5,740 nt of DNA, from contig CANBUF010000146.1 of NCBI GenBank assembly GCA_947372575.1, forward strand, positions 1-5,740, given 5' to 3'. The notes under the pieces were generated by a model. That model saw only the letters and a program-made list of their open reading frames with translations, had not been told where the DNA came from and searched no databases. Positions 1 through 4,546 of this stretch are shown piece by piece; positions within the stretch are counted from its first letter, which is position 1; each line of letters starts with the position of its first letter. A program made the position numbers and the translations under genes. The stretch comes from Alcaligenaceae bacterium. GTDB taxonomy: Bacteria; Pseudomonadota; Gammaproteobacteria; Burkholderiales; Burkholderiaceae.

Positions 1-127
1 TATTCTTTTTCAGATCTCCGGAGGCACCTACTAGTGCGATGGCACGCGGTGCAAAAAGGGCTTGGGCAAAGGTGGAATTCTTTTCTGATAACAAGGCTAC
101 AGTCTCCGGTGTACGTATTTTTTTCAT
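1..127 (-). CDS. NDP-forming acyl-CoA synthetase (acetate-CoA ligase family), N-terminal fragment
   Basis: Read on the minus strand from ATG at 127-125, this gives 42 codons open to the window edge. The 3' part lies outside. Residues about 23-36 read ALFAPRAIALVGAS, the usual beginning of the CoA-binding Rossmann domain of ADP/NDP-forming acyl-CoA synthetases, whose GAS turn contacts the nucleotide part of CoA. Full members are about 700 residues and make acyl-CoA from a carboxylate, CoA and ATP in the cytoplasm. The codon just upstream is an in-frame TGA (130-128), so 127 is the furthest possible start. No good Shine-Dalgarno precedes it. A TTG at codon 12 (94-92), with GGAG 9 nt before it, is an alternative start. 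It is transcribed divergently from the binding-protein operon, which suggests a shared pathway. The family call rests on a short segment. The substrate is unknown. Confidence 0.72.
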   Translation of the reverse strand, partial: MKKIRTPETVALLSEKNSTFAQALFAPRAIALVGASGDLKKN

Positions 128-288
128 TCAGAAGAATAATGGAATTTTAAACTTCTGTTGCCAGGACCAGAATGGGTTCCTTTCTTCTGTGCTTCGGGTA
201 TAGCGCGCTGTATTTGGCTTAATATCAAAGCAAGATTGCATTCCAGACTCAAAACATGCGTCAGGCGTGGAAATATAAAATTTGATAA

Positions 289-301
289 ACCCTAAAAGGG
301 T
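289..301. repeat. Short palindrome ACCCT-AAA-AGGGT in the leader of the binding-protein gene
   Basis: A perfect 5-bp inverted repeat with a 3-nt centre lies 7 nt before the ribosome binding site of the 320 gene. As DNA it could be an operator half-site pair. As RNA it would be a small, weak hairpin next to the ribosome binding site. It is short enough to arise by chance. Confidence 0.35.
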
Positions 302-308
302 ACCGTCC

Positions 309-314
309 AGGAGA
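309..314 (+). promoter_or_regulatory. Ribosome binding site AGGAGA for the binding-protein gene
   Basis: AGGAG matches the Shine-Dalgarno consensus and lies 6 nt before ATG 320. It fixes that start, which also opens directly into a signal peptide. Confidence 0.85.
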
Positions 315-319
315 CAACG

Positions 320-1534
320 ATGTTCAAGCTTTCGGCTATTTCAGTTTTACTCGTAGCAGCGTCAGTCGTGCCCTCACATGTGCTTGCCCAGGACAAAATC
401 TCTGGTGGCGTCGTCAAAATCGGAGTATTAACGGACATGTCGGGAGCCTATTCAGGCAACGTGGGCCCGGGATCCGTGCTGGCAACAAAGCTGGCCATTG
501 AAGACTTCGGTGGCAAGGTCGCAGGTAAGCCCATCGAAATGATCGCAGCAGATCACCTGAACAAGGCAGATGTGGGCGCGGGTCGAGCGCGCGAGTGGAT
601 TGATCGCGAAGGCGTAGATGTTGTGACCGAGCTTGGTAATAGTGCCGTGGCGCTTGCGGTCATGAATATTGCAGCCGAAAAGAATCGGATGACCATGGTG
701 ACCGGGGCAGGCGCGAGCCGGATTACTGGCGAAGACTGCAAACCAAATAATGTCATGTGGGTCTATGACACGTATGCGCTGGCCAAAGTGGGAACATTGC
801 CTCTGGTGCAGGATGGCGCTAAAAAATGGTATTTCGTGACGGCCGATTATGCCTTTGGGCATTCGCTCGAAGGCGATGGTATGCGTTTTATCAAACAAGG
901 CGGTGGCGAGATTGCCGGATCTTCGCGCTATCCGTTTCCAGGTAATGACTTTTCATCATTTTTGATCTCAGCACAATCGAGTGGGGCAGATGCTGTCGCC
1001 TTTGCAAGTGCTGGAGCAGATTTACAAAACGAAATCAAGCAGGCCAATGAGTTCGGTCTGGCAAACAAGCAAAAGCTGGTCGCCATGCTGATGAGCATTA
1101 CGGATGTGCATGGCGTCGGCCTGGAGGCTGCTAAAGGCATGAATTTTGCCGAATCGTTCTACTGGGATATGGATGATGACAGTCGCAAGTTTGCGCAACG
1201 ATTTTTCAAAGAGCTTGGAAAGATGCCAACCGCGCTGCAAGCGGGTCAATATTCCGCAGTACTGAACTATCTGCGTGCAGTTGAAAAATCAGGTACAGAC
1301 AAAACCGAAGACGTGATGAAAACCTTGCGCGAAATGCCAATCAAAGATGCCTTCGCACGCAATGCCAAGCTTCGGTCGGATGGCAAACTGGTACATGATA
1401 TGTATCTGGTCTCCGTCAAAAGTCCGCAGGAGTCCAAAGCCCCCTGGGACTACTACAACATTGTGAAAACCGTTCCGGGTGATCAGGCCTTTAACCCGTT
1501 GTCCGAAAGTAAATGTCCACTTGTCGCCAAGTAA
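320..1534 (+). CDS. Periplasmic ABC-transporter substrate-binding protein, branched-chain amino acid (LivJ) type
   Basis: This 404-residue secreted protein has a signal peptide: K3, a hydrophobic core at about 5-18, and a probable signal peptidase I site VLA|QDK after residue 23. The mature part starts with VVKIGVLTDMSGAYSGNVGP (31-50), typical of the first lobe of type I periplasmic binding proteins (Peripla_BP_6 family). The second lobe starts near YFVTADYAFGHSLEGD (171-186). Two cysteines, C140 and C399, could form a disulfide in the periplasm. Length is normal for the family. It would capture a small molecule and hand it to an inner-membrane ABC permease. In betaproteobacteria this subfamily often binds aromatic or other organic acids rather than amino acids, so the ligand is open. 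No permease or ATPase gene is in the window. It appears to be the first gene of an operon with the two following genes. Confidence 0.93.
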   Translation: MFKLSAISVLLVAASVVPSHVLAQDKISGGVVKIGVLTDMSGAYSGNVGPGSVLATKLAIEDFGGKVAGKPIEMIAADHLNKADVGAGRAREWIDREGVDVVTELGNSAVALAVMNIAAEKNRMTMVTGAGASRITGEDCKPNNVMWVYDTYALAKVGTLPLVQDGAKKWYFVTADYAFGHSLEGDGMRFIKQGGGEIAGSSRYPFPGNDFSSFLISAQSSGADAVAFASAGADLQNEIKQANEFGLANKQKLVAMLMSITDVHGVGLEAAKGMNFAESFYWDMDDDSRKFAQRFFKELGKMPTALQAGQYSAVLNYLRAVEKSGTDKTEDVMKTLREMPIKDAFARNAKLRSDGKLVHDMYLVSVKSPQESKAPWDYYNIVKTVPGDQAFNPLSESKCPLVAK

Positions 1535-1537
1535 GGA
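1533..1537 (+). promoter_or_regulatory. Ribosome binding site AAGGA for the SCP2-like gene, inside the preceding stop codon
   Basis: AAGGA overlaps the TAA stop (1532-1534) of the binding-protein gene and lies 10, 13 and 16 nt before three consecutive ATG codons at 1548, 1551 and 1554. It supports a start here rather than at the longer in-frame ATG at 1479, which would overlap the upstream gene by 56 nt. Confidence 0.65.
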
Positions 1538-1547
1538 TCGCGAGCCA

Positions 1548-1946
1548 ATGATGATGCAAGATCAACTAATACTCGGTCAATTACCGGATCGCGTCAACGC
1601 AAACGAACGGCTTGTCTGGCGAGGTCGGCATGTTGATACGGCTTTTTTAATAGAGGTTGGACAAGTGGATTATCTGATCTGCATCAAGGGGGGACGGATT
1701 GAGTCAGTCAGAAAGGGTGTCTTCGCACAGACGGACTGGACTTTTGCCATGCGTGCTTCGGCAGACACATGGAAAGCCTTCTGGCTCGCGTTGCCCGCGC
1801 CAGGCTACCAGGACATCATGGCGATGCTTAAGTTCAAGCATCTCAGGATGGAGGGGGATTTATATCCATTGATGTCTCATCTTCTGTATTTCAAGGACGT
1901 CCTTGCCATATTGCGTCAGAGCGGGAGTGTGCCATGCCAGAATTAA
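1548..1946 (+). CDS. Small SCP2 sterol-binding-domain-like protein
   Basis: This cytoplasmic protein has 132 residues and no signal peptide or membrane segment. Residues about 32-125 fit the SCP2 fold pattern: strands around AFLIEVGQVDYLICIKGG, then a polar turn and TDWTFAMRASADTWKAFW (62-79), then KFKHLRMEGDLYPLMSHL (95-112). The last part is the family's characteristic 'k-l-x-x-e-G-d' stretch before the C-terminal helix. SCP2 domains form a hydrophobic tunnel that binds lipids, sterols or fatty acyl-CoA, and stand-alone bacterial ones are mostly uncharacterised. The start is chosen for its ribosome binding site and minimal overlap. There are three ATGs in tandem, so the exact first Met is uncertain by 1-2 residues. 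It sits between a binding protein and a hydrolase and probably serves the same pathway, perhaps holding a hydrophobic intermediate. The family call is from pattern recognition, and sequence divergence is high. Confidence 0.65.
   Translation: MMMQDQLILGQLPDRVNANERLVWRGRHVDTAFLIEVGQVDYLICIKGGRIESVRKGVFAQTDWTFAMRASADTWKAFWLALPAPGYQDIMAMLKFKHLRMEGDLYPLMSHLLYFKDVLAILRQSGSVPCQN
1923..1927 (+). promoter_or_regulatory. Ribosome binding site GGGAG for the hydrolase, inside the SCP2-like gene
   Basis: GGGAG lies 6 nt before ATG 1934 within the end of the previous reading frame. Together with the 13-nt gene overlap it suggests translational coupling and supports the 1934 start over the next in-frame ATG at 1991. 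Confidence 0.6.
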
Positions 1947-2839
1947 GTCATCCTACCAAGGTGCTTGTCGAACCTATTACTGGTCGCTACATGCATCTGC
2001 AATTGCAAGGCAAGGATCATCGTGTATATGTTGAGCAATCCGGTACTGGGATTCCTTTACTGTGTCTGCATACGGCAGGTTCTGATACCCGGCAATACCG
2101 GGCGATCCAGAATGATCCGGACATCCTGAGTCAGTTCCGTGTGATCGCTTTTGACTTGCCCTGGCATGGTAAATCCTCTCCACCGACCGGGTGGCAGGAC
2201 AATACCTACCGCTTGTCCTCGGCTGACTATGCGGCTGCGATTCTTGCTGTCGCCGATGCTCTGGAGCTTGTCCAGCCGATCGTCATGGGCTGCTCCATAG
2301 GCGGACGTATTGTGTTGCACCTGGCGCTCGAGTACCCCGAAAGATTTGCCGCGGCAATTGGTTTGCAGTCGGGTGCGCATGTGGAGCCCTATTACGATCT
2401 GGAGTGGTTGCACCGGTCGGATGTGCATGGTGGTGAGGTGTGCGCCGGAATTGTTTCGGGCCTGATCGGACCTTCAAGTCCCACCGACCAGCGATGGGAA
2501 ACCTTGTGGCATTACATGCAGGGGGGGCCGGGCGTGTTCAAGGGAGATTTGTTTTTTTACACGGCCGATGGCGACTTGCGTGATCGTGTCAAAGAGATTG
2601 ATACGACTCAATGTCCGATATGGTTGTTGACCGGTGAATATGACTATTCTTGTACGCCTCAGGATACCGAGTTCCTGGGCAACAATATTCCCGGGGCCCA
2701 CTGGCAGATCATGCGCGGCATGGGGCACTTTCCCATGAGCGAAGATCCCGAACGATTCATGACCTATCTCAAACCCGTTTTGCAGCAGGCGGCACAAGCG
2801 CGCGTTGCGTCTTTAAAAGAAGTTGGGTCGAAAACCTAG
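1934..2839 (+). CDS. Alpha/beta-fold hydrolase
   Basis: This 301-residue soluble protein of the alpha/beta hydrolase superfamily carries a complete apparent catalytic triad. The nucleophile is Ser121 in GCSIGG (119-124), the acid is probably Asp237 in TGEYDYS, and the base is His265 in GMGHFP. The oxyanion-hole loop is HTAGSD (46-51), and FDLPWHGKS (73-81) is the usual strand-turn before the cap. The lid lies at about 145-215. Members cleave esters, lactones, amides or C-C bonds (for example meta-cleavage products and enol-lactones), and sequence alone does not decide which. Lack of a signal peptide places it in the cytoplasm. Its start overlaps the SCP2-like gene by 13 nt, so the two are co-transcribed and probably coupled. 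Company of a binding protein and a divergent acyl-CoA synthetase suggests a role in catabolism of an imported ester, lactone or aromatic acid. That is inference. Confidence 0.9.
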   Translation: MPELSHPTKVLVEPITGRYMHLQLQGKDHRVYVEQSGTGIPLLCLHTAGSDTRQYRAIQNDPDILSQFRVIAFDLPWHGKSSPPTGWQDNTYRLSSADYAAAILAVADALELVQPIVMGCSIGGRIVLHLALEYPERFAAAIGLQSGAHVEPYYDLEWLHRSDVHGGEVCAGIVSGLIGPSSPTDQRWETLWHYMQGGPGVFKGDLFFYTADGDLRDRVKEIDTTQCPIWLLTGEYDYSCTPQDTEFLGNNIPGAHWQIMRGMGHFPMSEDPERFMTYLKPVLQQAAQARVASLKEVGSKT

Positions 2840-2875
2840 GGCCATGCCTTATGTGTGCGACTTCGTCGGGATGAA

Positions 2876-2895
2876 CACCCTACAATCGGGGGGTG
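2876..2895 (+). promoter_or_regulatory. Possible promoter -10 (TACAAT) inside an inverted repeat, before the glycosyltransferase
   Basis: TACAAT at 2881-2886 matches the sigma-70 -10 consensus at 5 of 6 positions and would start transcription about 20 nt before the glycosyltransferase ATG. No strong -35 is seen at 16-18 bp. The -10 sits in the centre of CACCC (2876-2880) / GGGTG (2891-2895), an arrangement that could be an operator covering the -10. A mini-hairpin CGAC-TTC-GTCG lies just upstream at 2858-2868. The 75-bp spacer shows no clear terminator for the previous operon, so read-through is also possible. Confidence 0.4.
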
Positions 2896-2914
2896 CTTCG
2901 CTTTGATTGTTGAC

Positions 2915-4489
2915 ATGAAAAAAATACTTGACCGTTTGTGGACGGCTGCCCAACAGCCTCGTGCCTTGCCCTGGATCATTCTCGGGACGGGCTTCTGGCT
3001 GGGTTGCCTGTCCTGGATCCGGCATTTGCACCTGCCTGATGAAGGCCGCTACGTGGGTGTCGCCTGGGATATGGCGCGCGCCGATAGCTTCTGGGTGCCC
3101 CTGATGAATGGGCTGCCTTACTTTCATAAACCACCACTTTTTTACTGGCTCAACGAGCTGGCATTCATGGTCTTTGGCGCCAATGAGTGGTCGGCCAGAA
3201 TTCCGTCCTGGCTCGCGGCCTGGGCGTGTGCCATTGCCTTATATCTTTTTGTCCGCAAATATCGTGGGGTAGCGGTCGCAACGGTCACACTCGCCGCGCT
3301 GATCACCATGCCGTACTTTTATGGCGGTGCGCAATACGCTAATCTGGATATGCTGGTGGCCGGGATGATGTCGCTCACCGTTCTGGCAGGCGCCGATGCG
3401 GTGTTGCGCAGCGAATCCGGGCAACAAGGCTGGCGCATGATGGCTGTCGCGGCCGGCATCTGTGCGGCGCTGGCCATTCTGTCCAAAGGGTTGATTGGTG
3501 TTGTGCTACCAGGTGGTGTGCTGTTTTTTTGGCTGGTCCTCACAGGCCGCTGGCGCAAACTCGGTGTGTTGCTCTGGCCGCCAGCCGTCCTGGCATTTTT
3601 AGTCGTGGCGGTTCCCTGGTTCTGGCTGATGCAGCAGCGCTTTCCTGAATTCTTTAACTATTACTTTATCCACCAGCAATTTGATCGCTTTGTCGGTGAA
3701 GCGTTCAATAATCCTCAGCCTGTCTGGTTTTATGTGCCTGTGATTCTGGGGATGACCTTGCCCTGGTCCCTGGGCCTGTTGGGCCTGTTTTCCAGAGCGT
3801 TTTGGAAAAGTGACGCGCGCACACTCGGCATGCTGATGGTCATCTGGTTTTGGGTCATCGCGATATTCTTTTCAATTCCTGCCTCAAAGCTGATTGGCTA
3901 CGCTTTGCCCACCTTGCCGCCACTGGCTGTGCTGGTGGCTGAGGTGCTGGTGCGATGGATGCGGGGAACCTGGTCGGTGCGGGCCCGGCGCGTGATTGAG
4001 GGCTGCTTTGTCGGTGCTGCCATCGGTTGCCTGGTCGCGATCGGTGTGTTCCGGTTCATCCAGCGCGATAGTGGTCACGAAATGGGGGCTCAGATCGCCA
4101 CCCAGGCGCACCCTGAGGATACGTTGGTGTATCTGATGACTTACCCTTTTGATCTGGCCTTTTACGCAGGCATGCGTCACCCCGCCTGGATTGTGGAAAA
4201 CTGGCCCAGCCTGCCTAAACGCGATAACTGGCGCAATGAGCTGGCCGATGCTGCGCAATTTGATCCAAAGATCGGGAGCGAGACGCTGGTCAATCTCGAG
4301 GACCTGGTGCCTCGACTGTGCGCAACTGAGAATCGGGTGTTCTGGATGCGCGGAGACTGGTATATGTCCGCCTATTGGCCATTTTTACAAAAAAATCAGC
4401 CATTTTTTGTACAGCCCAACGGCGGCACACTTTGGAAAATCACAACGGATGCAGCCTTCCACGCTGAATTCTGTCAGCCAAAAAATTAG
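2915..4489 (+). CDS. Integral-membrane glycosyltransferase, GT-C fold, ArnT/PMT-like (GT39/GT83 type)
   Basis: This 524-residue polytopic inner-membrane protein is of the size of ArnT-like transferases. It has a first helix at about 19-36. The first periplasmic loop carries LPDEGRYVGVAWDM (40-53), where the acidic pair D42/E43 sits at the expected catalytic place. It is followed by YFHKPPLFYWLN (69-80), the family's KPP motif. Further signatures are ANLDM (142-146), LSKGLIG (189-195) and SKLIGYALPTLPPLA (324-338). The last 130 residues form a periplasmic domain. Such enzymes move a sugar from undecaprenyl phosphate to lipid A, another glycolipid or protein on the periplasmic face. ArnT adds 4-amino-4-deoxyarabinose and gives polymyxin resistance, but no arn or lgm partner genes are here, so donor and acceptor are unknown. 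ATG 2915 lacks a Shine-Dalgarno. An in-frame TTG at 2903, 9 nt after a run of six G, is an alternative. A GTG at 2855 is less likely. Confidence 0.88.
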   Translation: MKKILDRLWTAAQQPRALPWIILGTGFWLGCLSWIRHLHLPDEGRYVGVAWDMARADSFWVPLMNGLPYFHKPPLFYWLNELAFMVFGANEWSARIPSWLAAWACAIALYLFVRKYRGVAVATVTLAALITMPYFYGGAQYANLDMLVAGMMSLTVLAGADAVLRSESGQQGWRMMAVAAGICAALAILSKGLIGVVLPGGVLFFWLVLTGRWRKLGVLLWPPAVLAFLVVAVPWFWLMQQRFPEFFNYYFIHQQFDRFVGEAFNNPQPVWFYVPVILGMTLPWSLGLLGLFSRAFWKSDARTLGMLMVIWFWVIAIFFSIPASKLIGYALPTLPPLAVLVAEVLVRWMRGTWSVRARRVIEGCFVGAAIGCLVAIGVFRFIQRDSGHEMGAQIATQAHPEDTLVYLMTYPFDLAFYAGMRHPAWIVENWPSLPKRDNWRNELADAAQFDPKIGSETLVNLEDLVPRLCATENRVFWMRGDWYMSAYWPFLQKNQPFFVQPNGGTLWKITTDAAFHAEFCQPKN

Positions 4490-4495
4490 GCTGAC
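4473..4495 (+). terminator. Candidate weak terminator hairpin at the end of the glycosyltransferase gene
   Basis: GTCAGCC (4473-4479) and GGCTGAC (4489-4495) form a perfect 7-bp stem with a 9-nt A-rich loop that contains most of the TAG stop (4487-4489). Only a poor U-tract follows (TTCTGT, then AAAATT), so termination may be partial. The stem could instead be a dyad operator for the following dehydratase gene, because it lies about 50 nt before that start. Confidence 0.5.
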
Positions 4496-4530
4496 TTCTG
4501 TAAAATTCAACAGAATATTTCACAAAATAT
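4496..4530 (+). promoter_or_regulatory. Two adjacent inverted repeats and possible promoter before the dehydratase
   Basis: TTCTGT (4496-4501) / ACAGAA (4510-4515) with an 8-nt spacer, then ATATTT (4515-4520) / AAATAT (4525-4530) with a 4-nt centre, are both perfect 6-bp dyads and share one base. TAAAAT at 4501-4506 could be a -10 element, giving a start near 4513 and a leader of about 34 nt. No -35 is convincing. A dyad over the -10 region would suit a repressor of the GntR, LacI or IclR kind that commonly controls sugar-acid genes, but no regulator gene is in the window. Confidence 0.4.
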
Positions 4531-4533
4531 CAT

Positions 4534-4539
4534 AAGGGA
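4534..4539 (+). promoter_or_regulatory. Ribosome binding site AAGGGA for the dehydratase
   Basis: The purine-rich AAGGGA lies 7 nt before ATG 4547 and directly follows the second dyad. It decides the start, which also matches the usual N-terminus of the family. Confidence 0.7.
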
Positions 4540-4546
4540 CATCGAG

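Larger units (their letters stand above)
128..319. promoter_or_regulatory. Divergent intergenic region between acyl-CoA synthetase and binding-protein operon
   Basis: This 192-bp, fairly AT-rich spacer separates two divergently facing start codons and must hold promoters for both directions. Possible -10 elements are TATAAA at 274-279 for the plus strand and TAAAAT (149-144) for the minus strand. Neither has a convincing -35 at 16-18 bp, so I do not assign a promoter firmly. The word CTTCTG occurs at 152-157 and 184-189, 32 bp apart (about three helical turns), and its complement CAGAAG lies at 129-134. These could be regulator half-sites, but the word also occurs by chance in coding sequence here. 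I see no small gene or RNA in this stretch. Confidence 0.5.

Noticed and set aside
214..240. TTGGC ... TTGCA as a possible sigma-54 promoter
   Set aside because: The GG-to-GC distance is about 21 nt, far from the fixed sigma-54 spacing of about 12.
452..898. A 148-codon minus-strand open frame opposite the binding-protein gene
   Set aside because: It is antisense to a gene with a signal peptide and conserved domain. The product is His- and Cys-rich and looks like a codon-bias shadow.
1479..1547. Longer N-terminus for the SCP2-like gene from ATG 1479
   Set aside because: It would overlap the binding-protein gene by 56 nt, adds a non-family-like polar extension, and has no ribosome binding site as good as the one before 1548.
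2057..2797. Overlapping minus-strand open frames opposite the hydrolase (2057-2428 and 2474-2797)
   Set aside because: They have no ribosome binding site or recognisable motif, while the plus-strand hydrolase has a full catalytic triad.
2838..2850. AGGGC-CAT-GCCTT as a terminator after the hydrolase
   Set aside because: The stem is only five pairs with a G-T wobble and no following T-run.
4149..4535. A 128-codon plus-strand open frame inside the glycosyltransferase end
   Set aside because: It lies in another frame of a well-supported gene and its translation has no family resemblance.
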